In this document: in pieces, positions 15,482 to 23,857 of the stretch | How the letters are laid out: each line of letters starts with the position of its first letter | How positions within the stretch are numbered: position 1 is the first letter of the stretch | From: a virus | Strand: one strand, 5' to 3' | DNA length: 35,090 bases | Virus record (IMG/VR): IMGVR_UViG_3300031707_000087 | Location: 1 to 35,090 of that record | Made by a program: the position numbers and the translations under genes | The notes under the pieces: generated by a model | Seen by the model: the letters and a program-made list of their open reading frames with translations, nothing else | Database searches by the model: none | Told to the model about the DNA's origin: nothing

Positions 15482-16081
15482 TTACCGATTAATTAAGTAA
15501 GGCAAGTACGCAAGCCCGGACATGTCCGTCCCCCCGCCCTGGCCATATTGCGTTTGCACGGCGGCGGCATAGGGATTTATTGCGGCCGCCTGCTGGCCGT
15601 AAAGTATCTGAAGGAGCTGAAGGAGCATCTGGATGTCCGTCCGTCCTTCGCCCCGCCTTGCGAGGTTCATGCCTTCGACTCCGGCCTCGCCCCCCATGAG
15701 CAATCCGAGGCCGCTGCCAGCAGCATTGGCCGAGGCGATGGTCTCGGAGGCCTTCCGGCGCATCTCGTCGATCGCCACGTCCCGCTTCGCGCCGGCTACA
15801 TCCACGTCGTAGCCGCGCTCGATCTCTCCAGTCCTGGCTTCCTCGATGCCCGACCCGAGGAGTCCTTGCCTGGCCATGCGAACCCGCATGGACTCGACCT
15901 CGGGCTTCTCCCCGGCCCGGATCTTCTCGGTCATCTGATTGATGACGGCGTTCCTTTCCTGCGGGGACATCCCCGCCGGGTACTGCGTGAGCGACCCAAC
16001 CTTCGAGCCGTATCTCGAGAGAAGGTCTTTCAGTTGTGGGGAGTAGCTAAAATAGTTGAGATTTCTGTCGAGTAGGGCCAT
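15482..16081 (-). CDS. putative internal virion protein, 199 aa
   Basis: The family is not recognised. The N-terminus is MALLDRNLNYFSYSPQLKDL. A helical middle includes MRVRMARQGLLGSGIEEART and ERGYDVDVAGAKRDVAIDEM, followed by Gly/Ala-rich stretches (GSGLGLLMGGEAGVEG) and Gln-rich helices near the end (MLLQLLQILYGQQAAA). The '...GLLGSGI...' with following helix is reminiscent of podovirus core and scaffold-like internal proteins. AGGAGGACAAC precedes ATG 16081. Confidence 0.6.
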   Translation of the reverse strand: MALLDRNLNYFSYSPQLKDLLSRYGSKVGSLTQYPAGMSPQERNAVINQMTEKIRAGEKPEVESMRVRMARQGLLGSGIEEARTGEIERGYDVDVAGAKRDVAIDEMRRKASETIASANAAGSGLGLLMGGEAGVEGMNLARRGEGRTDIQMLLQLLQILYGQQAAAINPYAAAVQTQYGQGGGTDMSGLAYLPYLINR

Positions 16082-16091
16082 GTTGTCCTCC

Positions 16092-16415
16092 TCATGTTCC
16101 CGACGGCCAGCCCCAGCCGCCGCCGCTGCGACTCATCTGGTTCATCACGGCTTTGAGCGTAGCCTCATCCACTTGTGGGAGATTGGGCGACATATACATG
16201 GGTTGAGAGGGCTTCAAATATTTTAGGAGTTGCGTCATGTCCCTCTGCCCTCGGTTCTGCCCGAAAAGCGCGGGGATCAGCGCGAGGAGCAGGGTGAGCG
16301 GAAGGGTCGCCCCACCTGACGCTCCCGCTCCGGCCGCTGACCCGAAAAGGTCGGTTGTCCCCGTCCCCCCGAATGTCGATGTCAAATCTAAAAGTCCAGG
16401 TCCAAGTGTTGGCAT
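16092..16415 (-). CDS. small Gly/Thr-rich virion-region protein with hydrophobic segment, 107 aa
   Basis: The first 30 residues are low-complexity Gly/Thr/Ser (LDLTSTFGGTGTTDLFGSAA). A hydrophobic helix follows at about 37-51 (ATLPLTLLLALIPALF), then a charged C-terminal half ending SRSGGGWGWPSGT. A membrane-active virion component is possible, since ejection proteins must cross the envelope, but this is inference. GAGGAGGATAAG lies before ATG 16415. Confidence 0.6.
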   Translation of the reverse strand: MPTLGPGLLDLTSTFGGTGTTDLFGSAAGAGASGGATLPLTLLLALIPALFGQNRGQRDMTQLLKYLKPSQPMYMSPNLPQVDEATLKAVMNQMSRSGGGWGWPSGT

Positions 16416-16425
16416 CTTATCCTCC

Positions 16426-16620
16426 TCATTTCGACGGCACGACGCAACCGACTGCCTTGATGGCGACGATTTGCGCGTCGACGGTGACGAGTTCGGCCTG
16501 AAGTCTGGCTATCTGCGTGACGAGCATCTTGCGGTGCTCGGCGTATTGTGCCGTCGGAATGACGGAAACAACCGTGTTAGACTCCTCTACCGTGTCTGCA
16601 TCTATTTTTCTGTATGTCAT
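16426..16620 (-). CDS. small hypothetical protein, 64 aa
   Basis: I trimmed the frame to ATG 16620, which has AAGGAGGATGAG directly before it; the longer frame extends 30 residues into the end of the preceding fibre gene. The product begins MTYRKIDADTVEESNTVVSV and has a C-terminal helix with heptads (QIARLQAELVTVDAQIVAI). This resembles small accessory proteins that sit beside phage fibre genes. Confidence 0.65.
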   Translation of the reverse strand: MTYRKIDADTVEESNTVVSVIPTAQYAEHRKMLVTQIARLQAELVTVDAQIVAIKAVGCVVPSK

Positions 16621-16630
16621 CTCATCCTCC

Positions 16631-17320
16631 TTATTCGATATAGACGACCCCGCCGAATCTGACGTTGTTCGGATTGGTCGAGAAATTCGGGCACACAATT
16701 TTGATCTCAAAATAATGGTTCTGAGAAACCGAAATGCTCAGATCAGTTCTCGACACCGTATAAACGGCTGATGATAAATCCGCGTTACCAATTAGAGTGT
16801 CTGCGGAGTTGTTCACGCGGATATAGATAGGCACTTCCTCCGGCGTTCCCGTTGTGCCAGAGAAAATGAGGACGTAAACACACTTGATAGTCCCAGCTTT
16901 TGGAATATAAACAATACACCGTAGAGCTGTCGTCTGCGGAGCGACGCCCGCCATGCTGCCAAAAAAGTAGGTAGTGTTATCAGACATGGGGGTGAGGTTG
17001 CCAGCGATCAACGAGAGAGCATAGCCCATCCCGCTGGCGGCCGGAACGAGCACATCCCAAGCTGTGCCGTTGTGCTTTACGAAGAGATCTTCGTCCTTTA
17101 CCCAGCAGACCAGGCCCTCGACCGGGGCGATAAAGACCCAGGTCGAACCGTTGTAGTACGTGATCGCGTTGTCGTGCCCGGCCCAACCGCCGGTCCCCGT
17201 GGCCTTGACGATATAGCGGTCGCCCTTGGCCGGACTCCCTGGCGGGCTGGAGAGGTCCCGGTCTATGACCTGACCCTGCCAGGGAAAAGCGTCAAGTTCT
17301 GCGGCTCGATACATGGCCAT
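16631..17320 (-). CDS. fibre-type protein with DUF2793-like N-terminus, 229 aa
   Basis: Residues about 1-90 show the DUF2793-like pattern found in phage fibres: PPGSPAKGDRYIVKATGTGG, then GHDNAITYYNGSTWVFIAP and VKDEDLFVKHNGTAWD. The remainder is a beta-rich C-terminal domain (KAGTIKCVYVLIFSGTTGTP, then IYIRVNNSADTLIGNADLSS) that could be a receptor-binding jelly roll. AAGGAG precedes ATG 17320. It is paralogous in its N-terminal half to the next gene upstream, so the two may form alternative or stacked fibres. Confidence 0.75.
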   Translation of the reverse strand: MAMYRAAELDAFPWQGQVIDRDLSSPPGSPAKGDRYIVKATGTGGWAGHDNAITYYNGSTWVFIAPVEGLVCWVKDEDLFVKHNGTAWDVLVPAASGMGYALSLIAGNLTPMSDNTTYFFGSMAGVAPQTTALRCIVYIPKAGTIKCVYVLIFSGTTGTPEEVPIYIRVNNSADTLIGNADLSSAVYTVSRTDLSISVSQNHYFEIKIVCPNFSTNPNNVRFGGVVYIE

Positions 17321-17329
17321 TAAAACTCC

Positions 17330-17944
17330 TTAAATGGTGAACAGTAAGCACTTATAGTCGGCGTCGTAAGCGGCCCGCCTCGTGTAGGCTTCCTTTACCT
17401 GCGCCGCGGTCGTGGCATTCCCGGCTCCATCATCTACCGCCTCGGCCTTGTCCACGATGTTGTCTGCGTCCGTATCGTAAACGGCCTTCGTCATGTCGCC
17501 GCCGCCCGGCGTGGCCCAGGTGTCATCGTCCTTGAGGAATTTTCCACTCGGTGTGCCGGTAGCCTTGACGCCGCCTCGTTTCGTCGTCGTAGGCGCGGCC
17601 AATCGGTCGCCATCGAGACTTCCCGAAGTGATTTCCGATGCTGCGTGGGCGTGGGTCTTTGGCTTCATGTCCAATTCGGCCCAGACCGCCCCACCATAAT
17701 ACATATACTTGGAGCCGGTTTGAAGATACGTCACCCAGCCGACGGCACCAGGAAGATCGAATAACCAGTTTGTCCCGTCAAAAGTGGCGATTGCCTCGTC
17801 ATGGCCGGCCCAGACTCCCGTGCCAGTCGTCAAAACAATGTAGCGCTGCCCCTTGGCTGGAGAGCCCGGCGGGGCCGATTGATAGTTTATGACCGGGGGT
17901 TGCCACTCAAACTTTTCTAATGTCGGAATTCTGTATGTTGCCAT
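17330..17944 (-). CDS. fibre-type protein, paralogue of its neighbour, 204 aa
   Basis: The N-terminus repeats the DUF2793-like pattern (APPGSPAKGQRYIVLTTGTG, then HDEAIATFDGTNWLFDLPG). The middle contains the fibre motif THAHAASEITSGSLDGDRLA. The C-terminus carries GGGDMTKAVYDTDADNIVDK and YDADYKCLLFTI, a module shared with the next upstream gene including a 37-bp identical DNA segment. This is typical of phage fibre genes that evolve by module duplication. AAAAGGAGGACGTT precedes ATG 17944. Confidence 0.75.
   Translation of the reverse strand: MATYRIPTLEKFEWQPPVINYQSAPPGSPAKGQRYIVLTTGTGVWAGHDEAIATFDGTNWLFDLPGAVGWVTYLQTGSKYMYYGGAVWAELDMKPKTHAHAASEITSGSLDGDRLAAPTTTKRGGVKATGTPSGKFLKDDDTWATPGGGDMTKAVYDTDADNIVDKAEAVDDGAGNATTAAQVKEAYTRRAAYDADYKCLLFTI
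17468..17504. repeat. 37-bp direct repeat, copy 1 (fibre gene)
   Basis: This segment is identical over 37 bases to 18074-18110. It encodes the GGDMTKAVYDTD part of the shared fibre module. The identity at nucleotide level, within otherwise diverged flanks, suggests recent duplication or continuing recombination between the two genes. Confidence 0.85.
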
Positions 17945-17956
17945 AACGTCCTCCTT

Positions 17957-18253
17957 TTATTTCACGACCAGGAGGCACTTGAAGTCGACGTCGTAAGCGC
18001 CCCCAAGAAAATCGCTCGCGTGTTTCCCGTCAACCGTGTCGGCGTTTGCCGCCTGGTTGACCTTGCCGTCGTTGTCCGTATCGTAAACGGCCTTCGTCAT
18101 GTCGCCGCCGGCGGACCCGGTTAGGCCGGCCTTATGGGTTCCCCGAGGGATGTTATGCTCGACGGAGAACATTCTAGACAGACGGGTCAGGCCGAGTTCC
18201 TCAAGCCTTGCGGCGATGATCCTCTGGATGTCCGGCTTATTCAGGTTGTTCAT
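17957..18253 (-). CDS. short fibre-like protein, 98 aa
   Basis: A helical N-terminus (NKPDIQRIIAARLEELGLTR) probably docks the protein. Then follow GGDMTKAVYDTDNDGKVNQA, the common fibre repeat ADTVDGKHASDF, and YDVDFKCLLVVK. The last 60 residues parallel the end of the neighbouring fibre protein. It may be a truncated or capping fibre, or a mobile C-terminal cassette. ATG 18253 overlaps the nozzle stop by 4 bases with only a weak ribosome site (AGGCGA), so translation is probably coupled. Confidence 0.65.
   Translation of the reverse strand: MNNLNKPDIQRIIAARLEELGLTRLSRMFSVEHNIPRGTHKAGLTGSAGGDMTKAVYDTDNDGKVNQAANADTVDGKHASDFLGGAYDVDFKCLLVVK
18074..18110. repeat. 37-bp direct repeat, copy 2 (short fibre gene)
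   Basis: This is the second copy of the repeat at 17468-17504, in the same orientation and the same reading frame. Recombination between the copies would delete or swap the intervening fibre module. Confidence 0.85.
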
Positions 18254-21200
18254 GTCGCCTGGACCCCTATGCCTTTTTCGCGGACGATGATTTCACAGTT
18301 GATACGCGAGAGCTTCACCTTGGCCGCTTCGGAATTGGTGAAGCGGAAGGAGAACGCCTTGCCCCGAATGGCCATGCCAAGGCGGACCTTGATGCTATCC
18401 CTGATCTCCGGGCTAAGGCCCGCCGGCGTGTTTCCAGGCAGAGATTTTTCATACGATGCCGTCCCCTTGAAATTCCGGTAGACCCTGAGGGAGAGGGTCA
18501 TGCTTTCCGGGAGGATGTAGTCGAGGAACGTCCTGAAAATCTTGACCTTCGTCGGCGTCGTGAACCAGCCAGTCTGCACGTCCATCGTAATCCCGGTCCC
18601 GTCATCCGTGGTCGCATCCTCGTCAACCCGGTAGATGGACCCCGCCGAGGATCCTTGGACGAGGGCCCTGGACCCGAGGGAGTAGTCCGTTAGATTCATG
18701 GAGGTCGGGTTGTGGTTATAGGTGTCGAGGCCGAATGTCCAGCGGAGATAGTTAAAGACGATGACCGTGTCCGGTTCGGTGTTCGTTCCGGTCGGGACAG
18801 CCAGTCGGTACTCGCCTCTCTCGATATAGTTACCAGCGACGCACTTGTGGATGGCAGCCGAGTTGATGCTGGCCAGGGTCGTCTTCACTTTGGAAGAAAT
18901 AGGAACATCTGTCTTGGCCAGACCGGATGGGGTGAGGATCTCGATTTTCTTGTGGTTCGACAGGAAGATGAGCATATCCTTCCCGCACCGGACCGCAGAC
19001 CCCGCCGCTCCGAGACCGACGTCCTCAACGATCTTGTCGACGATGTAAGAATTGCCGCCCCGGGCGATCTTCCAAATCGAGGCCGCCTTGAAGGCCGAGA
19101 GTTCGTTTTCGAACTCCATTATTTTCAGGATCTTCCCGGCCTCCCTCTCCCGGCACGTGGCGTTATAGGTGATGTCGAACTGCTCAGGGGTGTCGAGGCC
19201 CGAAGGGAAGATGATCTCATCGTAACCCGGGACCCCGGCGACCCAGAGCCGGCCGTCCCACGTCTCGATGGTCATCCCCGGCGGAGGAGGGGAATTCCCG
19301 TAGCTCACCTCGTCGCCCAGGCCGGCGTCGTCGGTGTTGTCCGTGGCCGCGGCCGTCGTGTTATCGCCGATCTGGAAGGCCCACTTGTGGCTTGCCCCAT
19401 CGGCCTCCGTCCGGTAGACGTTCCTGGCGGTAACGCTCGAGTCGGCAGAGACGGGGATCCCCGTGAGGCTCACGGATTGGCCGGCCACAACGGTCACGTC
19501 GACCGATGCCGGGGAGGGGCTGCTTTCGCAAGGGTAATTCCCGCCCCTGACGAAGGTCACGACGTAGGAATAGGTCCCGGCGATGTCCCCGGCGGCCCTC
19601 CAGATATAGTAGACCATCGCGGCCCCGAACTTCTGCGTCCAGTCGTAGGAACCGTCGATGTCGAAAAGATAGCCAGACGTCTCGGGGATGTCCTTGTCCA
19701 TGCCGACCTTCACAAAGGCCGTGGCTGAGACGGCGAAGCTTCCATAGACGACGATGTAATAGATCGTCCCCTTGACCAGGGTCGGCTTCGTTCCGCTGAA
19801 GGTGAGGGTCTTAACGGCGAAAGTCGGGAAGGCGTCGAGGGTCGAGACATCTATCTCATCGGAAGCTTGACCAACCTGGTTCGTTGAGGAGTTTTTGCTC
19901 CCGGATGTCCCGGCCTGGGACTGATGGATTTCGGCCCAGATGTGTCCGGTCGGCGAGCCAAACTTGGACAGGTAGAGTTGGATCTTAGCGATGTCCCCGT
20001 CGAATGTGGCGACGAACGATTGAGCGAGGAGCGTCTGGGCCGCCGTCTCTTTAAGACCGTTGTAGACATCGAGGTTGGAGGAGGGGTATTCCGCGGCGTT
20101 TTGGTCGGCCACGCCGTATCCCCAAACCTCGAAAGAAAGGTCATGATCATATAAAACAAAAGACCAAAACGCGCTACTATTGATGGTAAAAGCCTCCCCG
20201 CCTTGCCAGTTATCAACCTGGTCCCATTTGACATATTTCGATGTGCTGATGGCGAAGTCCCCATAAAGCATAATGTAGTAGGTCTTTCCGGCCGAAAGCC
20301 TTGGCATGGAGGCGGTAAAATAAAAAATTTCGTTCCACGAATAGGGGCACTGTTCTAGGTTGCTAGCGTTTACGTTATCCGACGCCAACCCAACTATGTC
20401 AGCAGAACCATTCTTTGTGAGCGACGTGGCCTTTTGAAAAAAAACCTCTTCGCCTATGGATGAGGACCTCCCGGAAGGAATAGCATCGTGGATAACGACC
20501 GTATCTGCGTCGGTGATGGAATCTATGATGCTCCAATGGATCGTTCGAGGGTTTACGGGGTCGGCATCGAGGGCTATTGCGATCTTGTCTTCAACTACCA
20601 TTCCCGTAGTGCTGACGACCTCGATAGTTGTATTCCCTGAGTTGGCCTTAACTCGAATTGTCGTGTCCCCCCTGGAGTGAATCTCGACCCACAGAGACCC
20701 GATAGGCGAGCCGAGCTGGCAAAGAGGAAGAAGGACCTTACAAACATCAATTTCTTTCTCGACCGTAAAGGATGAAGCGAGCACGACCTTATTCGCAGAA
20801 TACCGAAGAGTATCTTTTGTCGGTACCGGGTCCCACCCGGAATTTGCAACAAGCTCAGGCTCGCCGGAAACGTCGGGAGGACCGTTTACCTCGAATATCA
20901 GGTCCGCGTTATCGTTCCCGGACCAAACCATGCTCCCGTTGACCTCGTAATACTTTCCATCCTCATAGCCAGGAGAACTTGAATCGAAGCCGACCAGTGC
21001 ATAGGCCGAGGGACTTACCGTAAAATCACCATAGACGACGATGAAATAGGTTGAGCCAAGCTCTAGGGCGGGCTTCGTTCCGCTGAAGGTGAAAGTGGCC
21101 GAGGAAAAAGCATTCGTAAGCGTCGAAACGTCCACATTGTCTGAGGCCTGGCCAACTATTCCCGTTGAGACGTTTTTCGTCCCGGACGTCCCGGCTGTCC

Positions 21201-21867
21201 CGCTGTGGATCTCGACCCAGATATTTCCAGTTGGACTGCCGACCTTGCGGAGCCGGAGCTCCACCTGGGAAACATCGATAGCCTTCGTCGCCTTGAAACT
21301 CTGGGCGATAAGCGTCCTGGCCGCGTCTTGGCGGAGTTCCCCAAGGTAGTCGACGTTGGTCTCATCGTACTTTTCCGCCAGGACCTCGCTTCCGGACGAA
21401 ACGGCCTCGACCATCGGGGCCTCCGTCGGGGCCTCGAGGCCGGGGTAGAGGCCGACGCCGCTCCTGACCATGATGGGCTTCTCGTACCCCCCGATGAAGG
21501 TCAGGCCCTTGTGCTGGGCGATCTGGACGGGAGACACGGCGACTTTCGTCGGCGTGAAAATCGACCCCCAGGACCCGCCGCTCTTGAGTTGGATGTCATC
21601 CTCGAGGCAAGCCAGGAGCCTCGTCTCGTCTGTCTCGTTGATGCCGTAGACCCCCAGGACCTTTTTCGTGAAGGTATGGAGCTTGACCGTCCCCGGCCGC
21701 CTTTCGAAGCTCTTGGCATCGTCGCAGACCCGGGCATTATTGAACCGGAGAAAATCGTTCACCGGGACCTTGTCCGGCGGGGCGGCCTGGTTGAGCGACC
21801 CGGAAAAATCATCGAGCGTGAACTCATCCCGCAGGGTGATCCGGGGCTCGGGACGGTTATAGGTCAT
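18250..21867 (-). CDS. tail nozzle / stabilisation protein with three inserted beta modules, 1205 aa
   Basis: Gene order (directly after the adaptor) and the ends of the protein point to the podovirus tail nozzle (P22 gp10- or T7 gp12-like), a beta-propeller channel. The N-terminus has FLRFNNARVCDDAKSFERRP; the C-terminal region has ETWDGRLWVAGVPGYDEIIF, IPISSKV-type strands and FNYLRWTFGLD. Between them lie three copies of a roughly 145-residue module at about 185-328, 355-582 and 610-756, marked by AQSF, GSPTGNIWVEIHS, ASDNVDVSTL and YYIVVYGDF. These resemble choice-of-anchor R domains. Copy 2 is longer because a small beta domain at about 400-475 is nested in one loop. The modules may bind host surface sugars. 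Confidence 0.75.
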   Translation of the reverse strand: MTYNRPEPRITLRDEFTLDDFSGSLNQAAPPDKVPVNDFLRFNNARVCDDAKSFERRPGTVKLHTFTKKVLGVYGINETDETRLLACLEDDIQLKSGGSWGSIFTPTKVAVSPVQIAQHKGLTFIGGYEKPIMVRSGVGLYPGLEAPTEAPMVEAVSSGSEVLAEKYDETNVDYLGELRQDAARTLIAQSFKATKAIDVSQVELRLRKVGSPTGNIWVEIHSGTAGTSGTKNVSTGIVGQASDNVDVSTLTNAFSSATFTFSGTKPALELGSTYFIVVYGDFTVSPSAYALVGFDSSSPGYEDGKYYEVNGSMVWSGNDNADLIFEVNGPPDVSGEPELVANSGWDPVPTKDTLRYSANKVVLASSFTVEKEIDVCKVLLPLCQLGSPIGSLWVEIHSRGDTTIRVKANSGNTTIEVVSTTGMVVEDKIAIALDADPVNPRTIHWSIIDSITDADTVVIHDAIPSGRSSSIGEEVFFQKATSLTKNGSADIVGLASDNVNASNLEQCPYSWNEIFYFTASMPRLSAGKTYYIMLYGDFAISTSKYVKWDQVDNWQGGEAFTINSSAFWSFVLYDHDLSFEVWGYGVADQNAAEYPSSNLDVYNGLKETAAQTLLAQSFVATFDGDIAKIQLYLSKFGSPTGHIWAEIHQSQAGTSGSKNSSTNQVGQASDEIDVSTLDAFPTFAVKTLTFSGTKPTLVKGTIYYIVVYGSFAVSATAFVKVGMDKDIPETSGYLFDIDGSYDWTQKFGAAMVYYIWRAAGDIAGTYSYVVTFVRGGNYPCESSPSPASVDVTVVAGQSVSLTGIPVSADSSVTARNVYRTEADGASHKWAFQIGDNTTAAATDNTDDAGLGDEVSYGNSPPPPGMTIETWDGRLWVAGVPGYDEIIFPSGLDTPEQFDITYNATCREREAGKILKIMEFENELSAFKAASIWKIARGGNSYIVDKIVEDVGLGAAGSAVRCGKDMLIFLSNHKKIEILTPSGLAKTDVPISSKVKTTLASINSAAIHKCVAGNYIERGEYRLAVPTGTNTEPDTVIVFNYLRWTFGLDTYNHNPTSMNLTDYSLGSRALVQGSSAGSIYRVDEDATTDDGTGITMDVQTGWFTTPTKVKIFRTFLDYILPESMTLSLRVYRNFKGTASYEKSLPGNTPAGLSPEIRDSIKVRLGMAIRGKAFSFRFTNSEAAKVKLSRINCEIIVREKGIGVQAT

Positions 21868-22571
21868 CGAATGTATCCCCCTCTAAAAATCTCCCCTGTC
21901 GGGACGAGGATGCTATGCCTGGCCATCTGGACTCCCGAGAGGTTCCAGGCTATATCGAAAAGGAGGTCTTGCTTGCGTTTCTCGATGTCCGCCGGCGATC
22001 TCTCGTTGGCGATCATGGCGATGAGAGCCGCCTCGTAGGCGATGAGCGGATGGGCGATGGCGTTGAACCCCGGCGTGGCGACATTGGGAGAAACGTCCGA
22101 GGTGTCGTGGTTGAGGTCGGGGAATTTCTTGACGTAGACGACCTTGTATCGGTCTGTCGCCGTCTCTTTCGGAGGAGGAGAGAGTTCGACGTAGCCGGCC
22201 TTCTCCTGGCCCCAGAGGATAGGGTCCGTGTTGGGGATATTCGACATGAGGGCCAGGTCTTCGCTTCCCGGTGAGAAAAGGACCGGGAGCCGGCCCTCGG
22301 TCGTTTTGTTTCTGATGATGGTGACGACGGCGAGGCAATCGTCGATGTCCCAGTCTTCGCTGATGTCGTAACTTGAAACGCCAGCCTCGACATCAACCAA
22401 CGCCGTCCCCTGGAACATCCAGGGAAGGAAGGAGGCCAGGGCGAGGGTGGCCTTGTCCTTCGCCGTGTTGATGAGGCTGTCGAGCTGCGGCTCCGTGAAC
22501 GTGCCATCCGGGTAAGGCTCTGGCTCGTCGATGAGCAACCTGACCAGCGACCGGATTTCGGCTCTTATCAT
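21864..22571 (-). CDS. head-tail adaptor protein, 235 aa
   Basis: Sequence and position fit the podovirus adaptor (P22 gp4 / T7 gp11 role), a ring that joins portal to nozzle. It opens MIRAEIRSLVRLLIDEPEPY, followed by FTEPQLDSLINTAKDKATLA (the N-terminal helical pair common in these adaptors), a beta middle (YVELSPPPKETATDRYKVVY) and a helical end HPLIAYEAALIAMIANERSP. CCAAGGAGGGCGAG precedes ATG 22571. The stop overlaps the nozzle start by ATGA, giving coupled production of the two interacting parts. Confidence 0.75.
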   Translation of the reverse strand: MIRAEIRSLVRLLIDEPEPYPDGTFTEPQLDSLINTAKDKATLALASFLPWMFQGTALVDVEAGVSSYDISEDWDIDDCLAVVTIIRNKTTEGRLPVLFSPGSEDLALMSNIPNTDPILWGQEKAGYVELSPPPKETATDRYKVVYVKKFPDLNHDTSDVSPNVATPGFNAIAHPLIAYEAALIAMIANERSPADIEKRKQDLLFDIAWNLSGVQMARHSILVPTGEIFRGGYIR

Positions 22572-22631
22572 CTCGCCCTCCTTGGTTATGGTCAGGGCGA
22601 GGAGAACGGTCTCCCCGCCCTGCCAGAGTTT

Positions 22632-23021
22632 CTACTCCCCTGCCTTGAGGACCGCCCCGATAGAGAACGTGAAGTTGGGGGTGGTCCCGCCAAGGGCCCA
22701 GGTGGCGGCGAGGTCGGCCCCGAGGTTGCCCGTGAGGACCTTCCTTTCCGTGGTCACGCCGGTAGCCTGGGTGAACGAGACCAGCGTAAACCATTTGCCC
22801 GAGATCGGGTCCTTCGTGACGATGACCACATTGAGGGTCGGGCTGCTCCCCGAGGCGGCGGTCACGTCCAGGAAGAACTCGCCTTCCTTGAACTGCTTGA
22901 CGTTGACCGGGGTCGCCTTGGAATCGCCGCTCGCGGTCACGGCCCCGCTGGCCTTGAACGTGGCATCCCAGGCGCGGATGGCGACGAGTTCGTTTTTGTT
23001 CTTCAGAGTTTCATTGCCCAT
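22632..23021 (-). CDS. decoration/head-fibre-like protein B, 129 aa
   Basis: This small beta-rich protein is paralogous to the gene just upstream: both contain QFKE..FFLD, SGKWFTLVxFTQA and a final FS..AVLK. The start context is GGGAGGCGATC before ATG 23021. Position between capsid and adaptor genes, all-beta composition and the tandem duplication suggest a capsid decoration or head-surface protein; the role is inferred. A 60-base gap separates it from the adaptor gene. Confidence 0.65.
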   Translation of the reverse strand: MGNETLKNKNELVAIRAWDATFKASGAVTASGDSKATPVNVKQFKEGEFFLDVTAASGSSPTLNVVIVTKDPISGKWFTLVSFTQATGVTTERKVLTGNLGADLAATWALGGTTPNFTFSIGAVLKAGE

Positions 23022-23033
23022 GATCGCCTCCCT

Positions 23034-23405
23034 TCAGACCTTCAGGACCGCGGAGAGAGAGAAGGTAACCGAGGTCGCGGCACCGATGGTCCAGACGCAA
23101 GCGACGTACGCGCCGAGGTTGGCCGCGACGGTCTTCATTTCGGTAGTGACATCGGACGCCTGGGTGAAAGCGACAAGCGTGAACCACTTGCCGCTGACCA
23201 GGTCCTTCGTGAAGACCGAGATGTTGAAGGTCAGGGTTCCCGCCTTGGCGGTCAGATCCAGAAAGAAATTGGCTTCCTTGAACTGGCTGACCCGCTGCGG
23301 CGTCGACTGAGTGTTCCCGCCGGCCGTAATCGTGCCGCTTTTGATGGTGACGCTTATCGCCCTTTTCGCCCGAAGCTCATTGACATTTAAGAGTTGATCT
23401 CCCAT
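23034..23405 (-). CDS. decoration/head-fibre-like protein A, 123 aa
   Basis: The start was set at ATG 23405, with GGAGGATAAAA before it, rather than at an upstream start inside the preceding gene. It begins MGDQLLNVNELRAKRAISVT and contains FKEANFFLDLTAKAGTLTFN and SGKWFTLVAFTQASDVTTEM, matching its downstream neighbour along nearly the full length. The two are a tandem duplication with clear divergence. A capsid surface role is inferred from context. Confidence 0.65.
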   Translation of the reverse strand: MGDQLLNVNELRAKRAISVTIKSGTITAGGNTQSTPQRVSQFKEANFFLDLTAKAGTLTFNISVFTKDLVSGKWFTLVAFTQASDVTTEMKTVAANLGAYVACVWTIGAATSVTFSLSAVLKV

Positions 23406-23407
23406 TT

Positions 23408-23839
23408 TTATCCTCCGTAAACGAAAGTCTTTTGAGTCTTGAATTTCCAAATCTTCTTGAAGAGCTCGCATACGGCATGGTGCCTGAATCTCACGCCCGC
23501 CTTGGCCTTGAGGAACTCTTCCTCGTCCATCGCATCACACATTTTCTCGACCGAGAATCCATGAGGGCCATAGAACTTGTTCTTTTCATAGAACGTCCTG
23601 CGGATGACGGACACGATCCGCGGGTCGAGCTCGAGGGCCCGTCCTCGGTCGTCCTCAAGGATGATCTCCACGATGTAGTGCTTCCCCGTGGTCGGGTCGT
23701 ACTCGGTAATGCCCGGAACCCTGCGGGAGAAGTCTTTGACGATCATCCATTTGCCGTAATTCGGGAACCACTTGGGATAGAGTTCGGGGTCGGAGAGGCG
23801 TATCTCCTTTACGATGGCCGGGTCAGGCTGCCGTTGCAT
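23408..23839 (-). CDS. hypothetical head-region protein, 143 aa
   Basis: It starts MQRQPDPAIVKEIRLSDPEL, has a beta middle (GITEYDPTTGKHYIVEIILE) and a basic helical end (KIWKFKTQKTFVYGG). The family is not recognised. TGGAGGACAA precedes ATG 23839. It is the first gene after the hairpin that follows the capsid gene and leads the decoration-protein pair, so a head-completion or accessory role is plausible. Confidence 0.6.
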   Translation of the reverse strand: MQRQPDPAIVKEIRLSDPELYPKWFPNYGKWMIVKDFSRRVPGITEYDPTTGKHYIVEIILEDDRGRALELDPRIVSVIRRTFYEKNKFYGPHGFSVEKMCDAMDEEEFLKAKAGVRFRHHAVCELFKKIWKFKTQKTFVYGG

Positions 23840-23857
23840 TTGTCCTCCAGAAGATCA

